64,000 nt of DNA. Source: Shouchella oshimensis. Its GTDB lineage: Bacteria; Bacillota; Bacilli; Bacillales; Bacillaceae_D. The position numbers and the translations under genes are program-made. Positions 8,146-18,624 of this stretch are shown piece by piece. Position 1 is the first letter of the stretch, and the number at the start of each line of letters is the position of its first letter. Below the pieces are notes generated by a model. The model did not search any database and was not told the DNA's origin. It saw nothing but the letters and a program-made list of their open reading frames with translations. The stretch spans positions 1,755,858 to 1,819,857 of the forward strand of contig NZ_KV917380.1 in NCBI RefSeq assembly GCF_002019765.1. Reading direction: 5' to 3'.

Positions 8146-10218
8146 ATGTCCGATTATTTAGTAATCGTGGAATCTCCCGCTAAAGCCAAAACCATTGGTA
8201 AGTATTTAGGTAAGAAGTATGTCGTTAAAGCTTCTATGGGTCACGTGAGAGATTTGCCTAAAAGCCAAATGGGCGTTAGTGTAGAAGAAAATTATGAACC
8301 TCGGTATATTACAATACGTGGTAAAGGACCAGTGTTAAAAGAATTAAAGACTGCGGCAAAAAAAGCGAAACGCATTTATCTTGCGGCTGACCCGGATCGC
8401 GAAGGGGAAGCAATTGCGTGGCATTTAGCTCACAGTCTAAATATTGATGAGCACTCTGACTGTCGTGTTGTTTTTAATGAGATTACGAAAAATGCTATTA
8501 AAGATGCTTTTAAGCAGCCGAGACCTATTAATATGGATCTCGTTGATGCACAACAAGCAAGACGAATTCTGGACCGATTAGTGGGGTATAATATTTCACC
8601 GTTATTATGGAAGAAAGTAAAAAAAGGACTAAGCGCAGGGCGTGTTCAATCTGTCGCTGTTAAATTAATAACGGACCGAGAAAAAGAAATCCAATCGTTT
8701 GTACCAGAAGAGTATTGGAGTATCCAAGGACAATTTTCTTATGGGCAAGAACAATTTGAAGCTCGATTCCACAGTATAAATGGTAACAAAGAGACACTTT
8801 CTACAGAAGAAAACGTTCATCATATTCTTGATACATTGAGTGGAGCCGATTTTCGTATTGCTGAAGTGAAAAAACGCGAACGCAAACGAAATCCTGTTGC
8901 GCCATTTACAACCTCTTCCTTACAGCAAGAAGCTGCTCGCAAGTTGAATTTTAGAGCAAAAAAAACCATGCTTATTGCCCAGCAGCTTTATGAAGGTATT
9001 GATTTAGGAAAGCAAGGTACAGTTGGTCTAATCACTTATATGAGAACAGATTCTACTAGAATTTCTGATACCGCCAAACAAGAGACGTTTGAGTATATTC
9101 AAAAAAATTACGGTGAAGAGTATACAAAGAAAGAAGTGCAAAAACAAAAGCAAGATAAGAAAACCCAGGACGCCCACGAAGCCATTCGCCCAACGTCTGT
9201 TATGTATGAACCTAAGCAGATGAAAGAATATCTGTCTCGAGACCAACTACGCCTATATCGTTTAGTGTGGGAACGTCTTGTTGCAAGTGAAATGGCGCCT
9301 GCTGTAATGGATACCATGACCGTAGATTTAGAAAATAACGGTGTAATTTTTCGCGCAAATGGGTCTAAGCTTAAATTTCCAGGTTTCATGAAAGTGTATA
9401 TTGAAGGAAATGACGATAACAAAAAAGAAGAAGATCGTCTTCTCCCTGACTTACAAGAAAATGAAATGGTTGAGAAACAAGAGCTTAATCCAAACCAACA
9501 TTTTACCCAGCCGCCTCCGCGTTACACTGAGGCACGATTGGTAAAAACGTTAGAAGAACTAGGTATTGGACGCCCATCAACGTATGCACCAACCCTTGAT
9601 ACGATTCAGCGCAGAGGCTATGTGGCTCTTGATGAAAAGCGTTTTGTTCCAACAGAGCTAGGGGAAATTGTATTAGATTTAATCGTTGAGTTTTTCCCAG
9701 AGATATTGGATGTTGAATTTACAGCAAAAATGGAAGAAGATCTTGATAGTATTGAAGACGGACGCGATAACTGGATTGAGATTATTGATCAATTTTATAA
9801 AAGCTTTGAGAAGCGACTCGAAGTAGCAGAAGAACAAATGGAAGAAGTAGAAATCAAGGACGAGCCAGCAGGTGAAGACTGTGAGAAGTGCGGCCATGAA
9901 ATGGTTTATAAAATGGGGCGCTACGGCAAATTTATGGCTTGTTCTAATTTCCCTGATTGTCGAAATACAAAAGCCATTGTAAAAGACATTGGTGTGAAAT
10001 GTCCGACATGTAAAGAAGGGAATATTGTCGAGCGAAAAAGTAAAAAACGTCGCATTTTTTATGGATGTGATCGTTATCCAGAGTGTGAATTTGTCTCATG
10101 GGATAAACCAATCGCCCGTCCTTGTCCGAAATGCGAAAGCCTTTTAGTGGAAAAGAAATCGAAAAAAGGTGTATTCGTCGCATGTACTTCATGTGATTAT
10201 GAGGAAGAAAAACAGTAA
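8146..10218 (+). CDS. topA: DNA topoisomerase I
   Basis: TopA relaxes negative supercoils by transient cleavage of one strand. The start is taken at ATG 8146 ([19 protein letters not shown]) because AGGGAG lies 9 bases upstream; an in-frame ATG at 8128 lies before that site. The 690 residues hold an N-terminal TOPRIM domain ([15 protein letters not shown]), the central type IA domain with the catalytic Tyr298 in TYMRTDSTR, and three C-terminal tetracysteine zinc ribbons (CEKCGHEM..., CPTCKEG..., CPKCESL...). Architecture and length match the Bacillus enzyme. Confidence 0.97.
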   Translation: MSDYLVIVESPAKAKTIGKYLGKKYVVKASMGHVRDLPKSQMGVSVEENYEPRYITIRGKGPVLKELKTAAKKAKRIYLAADPDREGEAIAWHLAHSLNIDEHSDCRVVFNEITKNAIKDAFKQPRPINMDLVDAQQARRILDRLVGYNISPLLWKKVKKGLSAGRVQSVAVKLITDREKEIQSFVPEEYWSIQGQFSYGQEQFEARFHSINGNKETLSTEENVHHILDTLSGADFRIAEVKKRERKRNPVAPFTTSSLQQEAARKLNFRAKKTMLIAQQLYEGIDLGKQGTVGLITYMRTDSTRISDTAKQETFEYIQKNYGEEYTKKEVQKQKQDKKTQDAHEAIRPTSVMYEPKQMKEYLSRDQLRLYRLVWERLVASEMAPAVMDTMTVDLENNGVIFRANGSKLKFPGFMKVYIEGNDDNKKEEDRLLPDLQENEMVEKQELNPNQHFTQPPPRYTEARLVKTLEELGIGRPSTYAPTLDTIQRRGYVALDEKRFVPTELGEIVLDLIVEFFPEILDVEFTAKMEEDLDSIEDGRDNWIEIIDQFYKSFEKRLEVAEEQMEEVEIKDEPAGEDCEKCGHEMVYKMGRYGKFMACSNFPDCRNTKAIVKDIGVKCPTCKEGNIVERKSKKRRIFYGCDRYPECEFVSWDKPIARPCPKCESLLVEKKSKKGVFVACTSCDYEEEKQ

Positions 10219-10253
10219 AATGTCGAAATTCATCGTTTTATAGTAGCTATTAG

Positions 10254-10282
10254 TTGAAATTCGTGACTAAAGAGACTATGAT
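10254..10282 (+). promoter_or_regulatory. Sigma-A promoter upstream of trmFO
   Basis: TTGAAA (10254-10259), 17 bases, TATGAT (10277-10282). Transcription would start near 10289, giving a leader of about 140 nt that contains a terminator-like hairpin. Confidence 0.6.
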
Positions 10283-10302
10283 ATGAGTACGATCACAAAT
10301 AA

Positions 10303-10335
10303 GCCTTCACTCTGCCGAAGAGTGGAGGCGTTTCT
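10303..10335 (+). terminator. Terminator or attenuator-like hairpin before trmFO
   Basis: An 11-bp stem GCCTTCACTCT / AGAGTGGAGGC (one wobble; 10303-10313 with 10319-10329) is followed by a weak T run (GTTTCT). It could end topA transcription, but it lies downstream of the trmFO promoter and so would also be in the trmFO leader. Confidence 0.6.
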
Positions 10336-10427
10336 ATGAACGAATAACTGTTCATTTCTTTAGGTGAAGCTGAAGATATAAGAAGGTACATACTGTTATA
10401 GTTTTTATGAATTAAAGGGGAATGAAG

Positions 10428-11738
10428 ATGACAGAGCGAAAAGAAATACATGTAGTTGGCGCTGGTCTGGCAGGGAGTGAAGCGGCGTGGCAAATCGCGC
10501 AACGTGGCGGTAAAGTAAGGTTGTACGAAATGAGACCTGTAAAGCAAACGCCTGCTCACCATACTGATCAATTTGCAGAGCTCGTATGTAGCAATTCGTT
10601 AAGAGGGAATTCGCTTGCAAATGCCGTCGGTGTGTTAAAAGAGGAAATGCGTCGATTGGATTCAGTTATTATTAAAGCAGCTGATGAAGCTGCTGTTCCT
10701 GCTGGTGGAGCGCTAGCTGTTGATCGTCATGATTTTGCAGCAAAAGTAACCACGTACGTGAAGGAGCACCCAAATGTAACCGTTGTTAATGAAGAGCTAA
10801 CAACAATTCCAGATGGACCAACCATTATTGCAACTGGCCCTTTAACATCTAAAGCATTATCTGAACAACTACAAGCTTTAACAGGGGAAGAATCGCTTTA
10901 TTTCTATGATGCGGCAGCACCAATAATTGATGCTGAAACGATTGACCGAGACAAAGTGTATTTAAAAAGCCGTTACGATAAAGGCGAAGCTGCTTATTTG
11001 AATTGTCCAATGACTGAAGAAGAATTTGATCGCTTTTATGAAGCGCTTATTGCGGCAGAAACTGTACCATTAAAAGAGTTCGAAAAAGAAATCTTCTTTG
11101 AAGGTTGTATGCCTATTGAAGTAATGGCTGGAAGAGGAAGAAAAACGATGCTCTTTGGTCCATTAAAGCCAGTAGGTTTAGATGACCCCAAAACAGGGAA
11201 GCGACCTTATGCAGTCGTTCAATTAAGACAAGATAATACATCTGGTACCCTTTATAATATGGTGGGTTTTCAAACCCATCTAAAATGGGGACCCCAAAAA
11301 GAAGTCATTCGAATGATACCAGGTCTTGAAAATGCAGATATTGTGCGCTATGGTGTGATGCACCGAAATACATTTTTGAATTCGCCGAAACTGTTGCGTC
11401 CAACTTACCAAACCCATATGCGTGACGATTTGTTCTTTGCTGGTCAAATTACTGGCGTAGAAGGATATGTAGAGTCAGCTGCAGCAGGGTTGACTGCTGG
11501 CATCAATGCGTACAAGCAAAGCGTTGGCGAAAAACTAGTGCCTTTCCCAGAAGAAACGATGATTGGAAGTATGGCAGCGTATATTACTACAGCAAACCCA
11601 GATAACTTCCAACCAATGAATGCGAACTTTGGTCTTGTTCCGCCGATGAATGTTCGGATTAAAGACAAAAAAGAACGCTACGAAGCGTTAGCTCAACGGG
11701 CATTAGGGTCAATTCAGAATTTTATGAAAGATATGTGA
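10428..11738 (+). CDS. trmFO: Folate-dependent tRNA (uracil-54-C5)-methyltransferase
   Basis: TrmFO makes 5-methyluridine at position 54 in the tRNA T loop using methylenetetrahydrofolate and FAD. The 436-residue protein opens with the dinucleotide-binding motif [16 protein letters not shown], followed by the GidA-like signature [13 protein letters not shown] and ALAVDRHDF. Start ATG 10428 is preferred over ATG 10422 because AAAGGGG ends at 10420. It was formerly called gid. Order topA-trmFO-xerC is as in B. subtilis. Confidence 0.96.
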   Translation: MTERKEIHVVGAGLAGSEAAWQIAQRGGKVRLYEMRPVKQTPAHHTDQFAELVCSNSLRGNSLANAVGVLKEEMRRLDSVIIKAADEAAVPAGGALAVDRHDFAAKVTTYVKEHPNVTVVNEELTTIPDGPTIIATGPLTSKALSEQLQALTGEESLYFYDAAAPIIDAETIDRDKVYLKSRYDKGEAAYLNCPMTEEEFDRFYEALIAAETVPLKEFEKEIFFEGCMPIEVMAGRGRKTMLFGPLKPVGLDDPKTGKRPYAVVQLRQDNTSGTLYNMVGFQTHLKWGPQKEVIRMIPGLENADIVRYGVMHRNTFLNSPKLLRPTYQTHMRDDLFFAGQITGVEGYVESAAAGLTAGINAYKQSVGEKLVPFPEETMIGSMAAYITTANPDNFQPMNANFGLVPPMNVRIKDKKERYEALAQRALGSIQNFMKDM

Positions 11739-11800
11739 CTTTTGTTGCCTCATGATCCGCACTTGTGTTAAAATTTATAAGTTCTAAGAAGGAGGACAAT

Positions 11801-12706
11801 GTGGTGGAGTCCAAGGAAGCGCAATGGCTGAGTTGGTTTGTTCGATATTTAGAAGTAGAAAAAAATTGTTCAGCATGGACAGTTACCCACTATTCAAAAG
11901 ATATTGAACAGTTATTTACCTATTTGTCTACAAAAACATCTAAACATTTAGAAGAACTTGTTCATCAAGATGTTCGTTATTTCGTTAGTCATCTTGTTGA
12001 TGAAGGCTATTCAAAACGTACGATTGCCCGTAAACTATCATCGTTGCGCAGCTTTGGGAAATTCTTAGAAAGAGAAGGATTTCTCACGACAAATCCTTTT
12101 TTACATGCGTATTCTCCTAAACAGGATAAGAAGCTGCCTCGTTTCTTATACGAAGAGGAGATGGATCATTGGTTAGGCTTGCTACCAACAGTTACTCCTT
12201 ATGATAGACGAGATAAAGCCATTATCGAATTGCTTTATGCTACGGGTATTCGTGTGTCAGAATGTAGTTTGTTACACCTTGAACAAGTTCACTGGCAAAG
12301 TGGAACGGTTCGAGTGTTTGGGAAAGGCCGGCGTGAGCGCTATGTTCCTTTTGGCAAAAAAGCTGAAGAGGCTTTGCATGATTATTTACAAGAAGCGAGA
12401 CCGAAATTGTTAAAAGAAGGCGTGGAATCAACCGCTTTGTTTCTTAATAATAGAGGGAATCAATTAAGTGATCGAAGCATTCGGAAGATTGTGGAAAAAA
12501 AGATTCAACAAACAGCTGTACAAAAAAAAATAAGTCCTCATGCTATTCGACATTCCTTTGCTACACACTTGTTAAATGGGGGAGCCGACTTACGAACGGT
12601 ACAAGAATTGTTGGGTCATCAATCGTTAAAGACCACACAAATCTACACGCATGTCAGTAAAGAGCGTTTATATACAGTCTATAAACATACTCATCCGAGA
12701 GCCTAG
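11801..12706 (+). CDS. xerC: Tyrosine recombinase XerC (CodV)
   Basis: XerC, called CodV in B. subtilis, resolves chromosome dimers at dif together with XerD/RipX. About 301 residues: an N-terminal SAM-like DNA-binding domain, then the catalytic domain with the first Arg in ATGIRVSE, the HxxR box [25 protein letters not shown], and the nucleophilic Tyr near the C-terminus. GTG 11801 or GTG 11804 follows AAGGAGG (11789-11795); an upstream in-frame GTG at 11765 lacks such a site. The TAG stop lies 23 bases before the hslV start. First gene of the xerC-hslV-hslU-codY operon. Confidence 0.95.
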   Translation: MVESKEAQWLSWFVRYLEVEKNCSAWTVTHYSKDIEQLFTYLSTKTSKHLEELVHQDVRYFVSHLVDEGYSKRTIARKLSSLRSFGKFLEREGFLTTNPFLHAYSPKQDKKLPRFLYEEEMDHWLGLLPTVTPYDRRDKAIIELLYATGIRVSECSLLHLEQVHWQSGTVRVFGKGRRERYVPFGKKAEEALHDYLQEARPKLLKEGVESTALFLNNRGNQLSDRSIRKIVEKKIQQTAVQKKISPHAIRHSFATHLLNGGADLRTVQELLGHQSLKTTQIYTHVSKERLYTVYKHTHPRA

Positions 12707-12729
12707 TGCGAAAAAAGGAGCGCGAAACA

Positions 12730-13269
12730 ATGGAATCTTTTCACGCAACAACGATTTTTGCTGTTTCACATAAAGGACAATTTGCTATGTCTGGTGATGG
12801 TCAAGTGACGCTTGGAAACGCTGTTGTTATGAAACATACTGCCCGGAAAGTGAGAAAACTTTTTAAGGGGAACGTGATTGCAGGCTTTGCTGGTTCTGTT
12901 GCAGACGCATTTACATTGTTTGAAAAGTTTGAAGCAAAGCTTGAAGAGTACAACGGGAATTTACAGCGTGCTTCTGTAGAGCTTGCAAAAGAATGGCGAA
13001 GTGATCGGGTTCTTAGAAAGCTTGAAGCTATGCTAATCGTAATGGATAAAAGCGATCTTTTGTTAGTTTCTGGAACTGGAGAAGTTATTCAACCTGATGA
13101 TGGTATTCTAGCAATTGGTTCCGGTGGAAACTATGCCTTAAGTGCTGGTCGAGCTTTAAAAACGTTTGCTCCACAATTATCGGCTAAAGAGATTGCAGAA
13201 GCAGCTTTAAAGACAGCGGCAGAGATTTGTGTGTATACCAATGATCAAATTATTGTTGAAGAGCTTTAA
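12730..13269 (+). CDS. hslV: HslV (ClpQ) protease subunit
   Basis: HslV is the proteolytic chamber of the HslUV (ClpYQ, CodWX) ATP-dependent protease. The 179-residue product shows [32 protein letters not shown] and [15 protein letters not shown]. Start ATG 12730 is set by AAGGAG at 12715-12720. The N-terminus is Met-Glu-Ser-Phe-His-Ala-Thr-Thr. B. subtilis ClpQ begins Met-Ser-Ser and has been described as an N-terminal serine protease; here the second residue is Glu, so that Ser would not be exposed by methionine removal. The Thr-Thr that aligns with the catalytic Thr of other HslV proteins is present. Confidence 0.96.
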   Translation: MESFHATTIFAVSHKGQFAMSGDGQVTLGNAVVMKHTARKVRKLFKGNVIAGFAGSVADAFTLFEKFEAKLEEYNGNLQRASVELAKEWRSDRVLRKLEAMLIVMDKSDLLLVSGTGEVIQPDDGILAIGSGGNYALSAGRALKTFAPQLSAKEIAEAALKTAAEICVYTNDQIIVEEL

Positions 13270-13300
13270 ATCTTAATCATGACAAAGGAGTGCGCTGTAG

Positions 13301-14704
13301 ATGACTAGTTCACTAACACCGAGTCAAATTGTGGAACGGCTGGACCAATATATCGTAGGTCAACAAGGCGCTAAGCGTTCTGTTGCTATTGCTTTAAGAA
13401 ATCGCTATCGACGGACTCTTTTAGATCAAGATATGAGAGATGAGATTACGCCGAAAAACATTTTAATGATTGGTCCTACAGGAGTGGGAAAAACAGAAAT
13501 TGCTAGAAGGCTGGCAAAACTTGTTGGTGCACCGTTCATTAAAGTGGAAGCAACAAAGTTTACAGAAGTTGGTTATGTAGGACGAGATGTGGAATCCATG
13601 GTACGTGATTTGGTTGAATCTAGCGTCCGGCTTGTTAAAGAGGAGCGAGTAGGTCTCGTTCGTGAACAAGCAAAAGAACTAGCCGATAAAAAATTAATTA
13701 ACCTTCTCGTTCCATCTTTAAAGAAAGAAAGCAGTTATAAAAATCCGTTTGAGATGTTGTTTCAATCTCCAGGCGAAGAAGAAGACGAAGATGAGAACAA
13801 GAAGGAAGAAGAAGATGTAAATCGTGCAAACTTGAAAAAGAAAATGTACGATAAGCTTGTAAATGGCGAACTAGAGGAACGATTAGTGACTATTGAAGTT
13901 TCTGAACAGTCGCAAGGCTTCATGGATTTGTTTCAAGGTGGAGCCGGTATGGAACAAATGGGCATGAACATGCAAGAAATGCTCGGGAATATGGTTCCAA
14001 AGAAAAAGAAAAAAAGACGTATGTCTGTTGCTGATGCGCGGATCGTTTTGACAGAAGAAGAAGCGCAAAAGCTAATTGATATGGATGATGTGACGCAAGA
14101 AGCCATTAAACGTGCCGAACAAGTAGGCATGATATTCATAGATGAGATTGATAAAGTAGCGGGGAAGAATGATCAAGGTGCAAATGTTTCAAGAGAAGGT
14201 GTACAACGTGACATTTTACCAATTGTAGAAGGTTCAACCGTTGTAACTAAATATGGAGCTGTAAAAACAGATCATATTTTGTTTATTGCAGCAGGGGCAT
14301 TCCATATGGCTAAACCATCCGATCTCATTCCTGAACTACAAGGTCGTTTCCCTATAAGAGTCGAGCTCGGAAGCCTATCCGTTGATGATTTTGTGAGGAT
14401 TCTAGTAGAACCGGATAATGCGTTAACAAAGCAATATCAAGCTCTTTTGCAAACGGAAGGTATAGAAATTCATTTTTCAGACAAAGCTGTTCATAAGATT
14501 GCGACGATTGCAAGTCAAGTAAATCAAGAAACAGAAAACATTGGCGCAAGAAGACTGCACACGCTTTTAGAAAAACTGCTAGAAGATCTATCGTTTGAAG
14601 CACCGAACATCAACATGGAACAACTAGAAATTACAGAACAGTATGTTGAAGAGAAACTCGGAACCATTGCCAAGAATCAAGATTTAAGTCAATTCATATT
14701 ATAG
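13301..14704 (+). CDS. hslU: HslU (ClpY) ATPase subunit
   Basis: HslU is the AAA+ unfoldase that feeds HslV. The 467-residue protein has Walker [10 protein letters not shown] near residue 57, the conserved [22 protein letters not shown], a charged I-domain (about 115-245), Walker [12 protein letters not shown] near 277, and the C-terminal small AAA domain with [18 protein letters not shown]. The C-terminus DLSQFIL has the shape of the tail that docks on HslV. It lies 31 bp after hslV. Confidence 0.97.
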   Translation: MTSSLTPSQIVERLDQYIVGQQGAKRSVAIALRNRYRRTLLDQDMRDEITPKNILMIGPTGVGKTEIARRLAKLVGAPFIKVEATKFTEVGYVGRDVESMVRDLVESSVRLVKEERVGLVREQAKELADKKLINLLVPSLKKESSYKNPFEMLFQSPGEEEDEDENKKEEEDVNRANLKKKMYDKLVNGELEERLVTIEVSEQSQGFMDLFQGGAGMEQMGMNMQEMLGNMVPKKKKKRRMSVADARIVLTEEEAQKLIDMDDVTQEAIKRAEQVGMIFIDEIDKVAGKNDQGANVSREGVQRDILPIVEGSTVVTKYGAVKTDHILFIAAGAFHMAKPSDLIPELQGRFPIRVELGSLSVDDFVRILVEPDNALTKQYQALLQTEGIEIHFSDKAVHKIATIASQVNQETENIGARRLHTLLEKLLEDLSFEAPNINMEQLEITEQYVEEKLGTIAKNQDLSQFIL

Positions 14705-14725
14705 ACATTTAAGGAGAGAATTTTA

Positions 14726-15505
14726 ATGGATTTATTAACAAGAACTAGGAAAATTAACGAAATGCTACAAAAAACAAGTGGTCAGCACGTAAACTTTAGA
14801 GAAATGGCGATCACATTGCGAGAAGCAATTGGGTCAAATGTCTTTGTTGTAAGTAGAAGAGGGAAACTTCTTGGTTTTTCTATCGAAGAAGAAATTGAAA
14901 ATGATCGCATGAAAAAAATGCTAGATGAGCGTCAATTCCCAGAAGAGTACACAGAAGGGCTGTTCAAAATTGAAGAAACATCAGCAAATATTGATGTAGA
15001 CAGTGAATACACAGCGTTCCCTGTTGAAAATCGTGATATTTTCAAAAATGGTTTAACAACGATTGTACCAATTAAAGGTGGCGGGCAACGTCTTGGCTCT
15101 CTTATTCTTTCGAGATTAGAAAACCATTTTAGTGATGATGACTTAATTTTAGCTGAGTACGGTGCTACCGTTGTAGGTATGGAAATCCTTCATGAGAAAA
15201 CCCAAGAAATTGAAGAGGAAGCAAGAAGCAAAGCGGTTGTACAAATGGCTATTAGTTCATTGTCTTACAGTGAGCTTGAAGCGGTTGAGCACATTTTTGA
15301 AGAGCTTGATGGTCGAGAAGGCTTACTTGTTGCAAGCAAAATCGCGGACCGTGTTGGTATTACACGTTCTGTTATTGTCAATGCGCTACGTAAGTTAGAA
15401 AGTGCTGGTGTTATTGAATCTCGTTCTTTAGGAATGAAAGGAACGTACATTAAAGTATTAAATGATAAATTCTTAGTTGAATTGGATCGTTTAAAAGAAA
15501 ACTAA
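14726..15505 (+). CDS. codY: GTP- and BCAA-sensing transcriptional repressor CodY
   Basis: CodY represses stationary-phase, amino acid and motility genes when GTP and branched-chain amino acids are plentiful. The 259-residue protein has the N-terminal GAF-type ligand domain and the C-terminal winged helix ([40 protein letters not shown]). Length and sequence closely match Bacillus CodY. Last gene of its operon, with a strong terminator after it. In B. subtilis CodY acts on the fla/che operon, which here begins just downstream. Confidence 0.98.
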   Translation: MDLLTRTRKINEMLQKTSGQHVNFREMAITLREAIGSNVFVVSRRGKLLGFSIEEEIENDRMKKMLDERQFPEEYTEGLFKIEETSANIDVDSEYTAFPVENRDIFKNGLTTIVPIKGGGQRLGSLILSRLENHFSDDDLILAEYGATVVGMEILHEKTQEIEEEARSKAVVQMAISSLSYSELEAVEHIFEELDGREGLLVASKIADRVGITRSVIVNALRKLESAGVIESRSLGMKGTYIKVLNDKFLVELDRLKEN

Positions 15506-15519
15506 ATCGTCAAAGTCAG

Positions 15520-15552
15520 AGTGCTGCAATCAAATGATTGTAGCACTTTTTT
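15520..15552 (+). terminator. Terminator after codY
   Basis: A long stem AGTGCTGCAATCA / TGATTGTAGCACT with one G-T wobble is followed by TTTTTT. It separates the codY operon from the fla/che operon. Confidence 0.9.
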
Positions 15553-15748
15553 AATGGGATTAAAAAGGAGATGGAAAATAAAACCTATTTCCATCCCTAT
15601 AGTATAATTCCCATTATTTTAGCAGAGATAGAAAATTTTATATAGGTTTTTAGGCGTGTACCCTTATTTATTTATAGGCATTTAGTTTTATTAAATCTTT
15701 TTACACTTAGTTCTTTTTGCTCAAAATCAAAAAAAAACTAAAAGTACT
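15553..15748 (+). other. AT-rich intergenic stretch upstream of the fla/che promoter
   Basis: This part of the 351-base gene-free gap between codY and flgB is very AT-rich. It contains an inverted repeat GATGGAAA/TTTCCATC (15570-15577 with 15588-15595) and a TATAAT (15603-15608) without a good -35. I saw no ORF with a ribosome-binding site and no clear CodY box or sigma-D promoter. Confidence 0.5.
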
Positions 15749-15777
15749 TAGACAAAAGATAAAATAACTAGTAAAAT
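15749..15777 (+). promoter_or_regulatory. Sigma-A promoter of the fla/che operon
   Basis: TAGACA (15749-15754, five of six to consensus), 17 bases, TAAAAT (15772-15777, five of six). It lies 80 bases upstream of flgB, and transcription would start near 15784. Confidence 0.6.
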
Positions 15778-15792
15778 TTTATCATATGTAGA

Positions 15793-15837
15793 GCAACTGG
15801 AAAAATATGCTTATTTTAAAAGTTGTAGGTCTTTTTT
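15793..15837 (+). promoter_or_regulatory. Terminator-like hairpin in the fla/che leader
   Basis: GCAACT (15793-15798) can pair with AGTTGT (15821-15826), and inside it AAAATA (15802-15807) with TATTTT (15812-15817). The structure is followed by a TCTTTTTT run ending at 15837. It lies between the promoter and flgB, so it could act as a weak attenuator. The stem is AT-rich and its stability is uncertain. Confidence 0.4.
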
Positions 15838-15856
15838 AACGTGATTGGAGGGTATG

Positions 15857-16252
15857 ATGTTTACAACACAATCGATTTCGGTTTTAGAAGAGGCGCTTCA
15901 CTTTGCGGCTAATCAGCAGAAAGTCATTTCGTCTAATATTGCTAATGTTGATACACCAGATTACAAAGAGAAGTCAGTTTCATTTCAAAATGTCCTACAA
16001 ACGGCGCAGTCAAATTCTAATGAGTTTCAAGCGAAACAAACAAATGAACGTCACTTGGCTTTCCCTTTGCCGCAATCTCATACACAAGGTTTACATGAAC
16101 GTTTGCAGCAATATAACCATAATGGCAATAGTGTTGATATTGATAAACAAATGAGTAAGATGGCAGAGAATCAACTTTACCATCAGGCACTTGTAGATCG
16201 AATATCTAGTAATTTCCAATCATTAGAAACTGCTATAAAAGGAAGTAGATAG
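15857..16252 (+). CDS. flgB: Flagellar basal-body rod protein FlgB
   Basis: FlgB forms the proximal rod of the flagellum. The 131-residue product has the N-terminal rod signature with NIANVDTPDYKEKSVSFQ and a C-terminal helix with QALVDRISSNFQSLETAIKG. Start ATG 15857 lies 5 bases after GGAGG; ATG 15854 and a TTG at 15845 are too close to or overlap that site. First gene of the fla/che operon. Confidence 0.95.
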   Translation: MFTTQSISVLEEALHFAANQQKVISSNIANVDTPDYKEKSVSFQNVLQTAQSNSNEFQAKQTNERHLAFPLPQSHTQGLHERLQQYNHNGNSVDIDKQMSKMAENQLYHQALVDRISSNFQSLETAIKGSR

Positions 16253-16263
16253 GAGGAAAGAAG

Positions 16264-16695
16264 ATGTTCGATAGTATGAACGTTTCGAGTTCTGCTTTAA
16301 CGATGCAACGCTTAAGAATGGACGTAGCATCAAGTAACATTGCCAATGCAGATACGACGAGAGCAGAACTTGTTAATGGTGAATGGCAACCTTATCAAAG
16401 AAAGATGGTTGTCCAACAGTCCCAATCTTTCTCCAGCCACTTAAATCGAGCAAAAGAACAATTGAGCGAAGGGGTAGTGGCAACAGGCATCATTAATGAC
16501 CAAACACCCTCAAGTCTTGTTTATGACCCTGCTCATCCTGATGCGAATGAATTAGGATACGTTGCCAAGCCAAATGTCGATATTGCTCGTGAGATGGTTG
16601 ATATGACTAGCGCTACTCGTTCTTATGAGGCGAATGTCACAGCTCTTCAAGCAAGTAAGACGATGCTAATGAAGTCACTAGAAATTGGGAGGTAA
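16264..16695 (+). CDS. flgC: Flagellar basal-body rod protein FlgC
   Basis: Proximal rod component. The 143 residues include SSNIANADTTRA near the N-terminus, and end with the C-terminal rod motif containing NVDIAREMVDMTSATRSYEANV. It follows flgB by 11 bp, with AGGAGGAAAG before the ATG. Confidence 0.96.
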   Translation: MFDSMNVSSSALTMQRLRMDVASSNIANADTTRAELVNGEWQPYQRKMVVQQSQSFSSHLNRAKEQLSEGVVATGIINDQTPSSLVYDPAHPDANELGYVAKPNVDIAREMVDMTSATRSYEANVTALQASKTMLMKSLEIGR

Positions 16696-16704
16696 GCGAA
16701 TTTA

Positions 16705-17004
16705 ATGCAAATCCATTCCATGCAATCACCGTTTCAATTAGGAATTGATGAAAAAACGACTACCAAGCAAAATGTGCCTATAAATCAGTCGTTTCAACAA
16801 GTATTGACGGATGCATTATCAAAAGTAAATGAAGCTCAATTGCAATCTTCTGCTGCTACACAAGCGATGGCAAGAAAAGAACCCATTGATCTTCATGAAG
16901 TAATGATTGCGGCAAATAAAGCATCTGTTGCCTTGCAAGGTACGTTGGAAGTAAGGAATAAAGTAATAGAAGCCTATCAAGAAATGATGCGCATGCAAGT
17001 ATAA
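16705..17004 (+). CDS. fliE: Flagellar hook-basal body protein FliE
   Basis: FliE joins the MS ring to the rod and is an early export substrate. It is a 99-residue helical protein with the C-terminal family pattern DLHEVMIAANKASVALQ followed by EVRNKVIEAYQEMMRMQV. It lies 9 bp after flgC, with GGGAGGT upstream of the ATG. Confidence 0.95.
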   Translation: MQIHSMQSPFQLGIDEKTTTKQNVPINQSFQQVLTDALSKVNEAQLQSSAATQAMARKEPIDLHEVMIAANKASVALQGTLEVRNKVIEAYQEMMRMQV

Positions 17005-17026
17005 TGAAACCCTATGTGGAGGCGTC

Positions 17027-18607
17027 ATGAACGAAAAAGTAACGAACATAGCAAATAAGGCAAAGCTTTACTGGAATGAGCGAACAAAAACACAGAAACT
17101 GTTACTTGTGGCAAGTGTATTCGTCCTAATGCTACTGATTGCTGCGCTTATTGCGCTCAGCTTTCGAACAAATTATGCCCCTTTGTACAGCAACCTATCT
17201 TTAGCAGAGGCTGGTCAAATTCAAGAAGTACTTGAAAGTAGAGGGGTTACAACAGAAGTAGCAAATGATGGTACAACCATCCTTGTTCCAGAGCGAGAAG
17301 TGGATCGATTAAAAGTAGATTTAGCAGCTGAAGGGTTACCGCAAAGCGGGAGCATTGATTATAGTTTCTTTCAAGAGCAAATGGGATTTGGTATGACGGA
17401 CAATGAATTCACCGTCATCGAACGATCTCTCATGCAGACAGAGTTAGCAGGATTAATAAGCAGCATATCAGGTGTGCAAAATGCCAATGTTGTCATTACG
17501 TTGGCGGAAGACAGCGTGTGGCTAAATTCAGGTCAAGAGTCAGCTACAGCCGCTGTTGTATTGGATTTAGCTCCGGGTACATCCCTCGATCAAACTCAAG
17601 TAAAAGCACTCTATCACTTAATAGCAAGAAGCGTACCAAATCTACCAGTAGAAAACATTGTTTTATCAGATTCAAATTTTACGAGTTATACATATCAAGA
17701 AGATGATTCATCGTACGCAGCTGGTTCGTTCGAGTCTCAAAGAGAAATTAAACAACAAATTGAAGCAGACTTAGAACAAACTATTATGCAACTTCTTCAT
17801 GCTGTTGTTGGACCGAATAATGCTATTGTCTCTGTCACAACAGACATTGATTTTACACAGGAACAACGAACAGAAGACTTAGTAGAGCCTATTAATGAAG
17901 AGGACATGGAAGGGCTAGCCGTTAGTGCGGAACGAATTACCGAATTTTATGAAGGTACTGGAGCCGGTGAAGGTGGTGTAACCGGTACCGGTGATGAGAT
18001 TCCAAACTACACGGGAACAGTTGCTAGTGGAGATAGCGAGTCAGAACGTACTGAAGAACGAATTAATTATGAATTTAATCGAATCCACAAAGAAATTATT
18101 GAAAGCCCCTATCGGATTCGAGATGTAAGTATACAGGCGATGGTGAATCCACCTGAAGGGATGATGCAACTTCCGGCTCAGCAAATGGACAATCTATCAG
18201 CAATGCTCAATACAATTGTTGAGACAACGATACCAGCAACAGTAGAAGAGGCATCGGCAGCAACGAATCGAGTCTCTATCTCATCGGTTCCGTTCGCTGA
18301 ATCAGCCCAAATTGAAAACGAGCAACCAGCACAAGGCGTGCCAATGTGGATGATCATTGCTGCTGTAGCGTTACTTCTGTTTATCATCTTGCTTATTGTT
18401 CTTTTACTTCGGACCCGTAAACAAGTGGATGCCATAGCGTTAGAAGATCAAAGCACCCATCTAGATATAGAAGAAGATGAGCCAATTCGCTTTACTGAGA
18501 AAGAAGAAAAAGAAGAGAAAAAGCAACTGAAAGAGTTGAATCAATTAGCGAATCAAAACCCAGAAGAATTTTCTAAATTACTTAGAACGTGGTTGTCTGA
18601 GGATTAG
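17027..18607 (+). CDS. fliF: Flagellar MS-ring protein FliF
   Basis: FliF builds the MS ring in the cytoplasmic membrane. The 526-residue protein has a membrane segment near residues 23-45, periplasmic-side ring-building domains (YAPLYSNLSLAEAGQI; GLPQSGSIDYSFF; NANVVITLAEDSVW), a Glu/Gly-rich loop near 300-340, and a second membrane segment near 445-465. The acidic C-terminal tail ending in LLRTWLSED binds FliG. ATG 17027 follows TGGAGGCG. Confidence 0.97.
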   Translation: MNEKVTNIANKAKLYWNERTKTQKLLLVASVFVLMLLIAALIALSFRTNYAPLYSNLSLAEAGQIQEVLESRGVTTEVANDGTTILVPEREVDRLKVDLAAEGLPQSGSIDYSFFQEQMGFGMTDNEFTVIERSLMQTELAGLISSISGVQNANVVITLAEDSVWLNSGQESATAAVVLDLAPGTSLDQTQVKALYHLIARSVPNLPVENIVLSDSNFTSYTYQEDDSSYAAGSFESQREIKQQIEADLEQTIMQLLHAVVGPNNAIVSVTTDIDFTQEQRTEDLVEPINEEDMEGLAVSAERITEFYEGTGAGEGGVTGTGDEIPNYTGTVASGDSESERTEERINYEFNRIHKEIIESPYRIRDVSIQAMVNPPEGMMQLPAQQMDNLSAMLNTIVETTIPATVEEASAATNRVSISSVPFAESAQIENEQPAQGVPMWMIIAAVALLLFIILLIVLLLRTRKQVDAIALEDQSTHLDIEEDEPIRFTEKEEKEEKKQLKELNQLANQNPEEFSKLLRTWLSED

Positions 18608-18624
18608 TAAAGGAGTGTGATCGC

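Noticed and set aside
15553-15748. CodY box or sigma-D promoter upstream of flgB
   Set aside because: Only a loose half match to the CodY consensus near 15630 and no TAAA-N15-GCCGATAT-like pair were seen; not enough to call a site.
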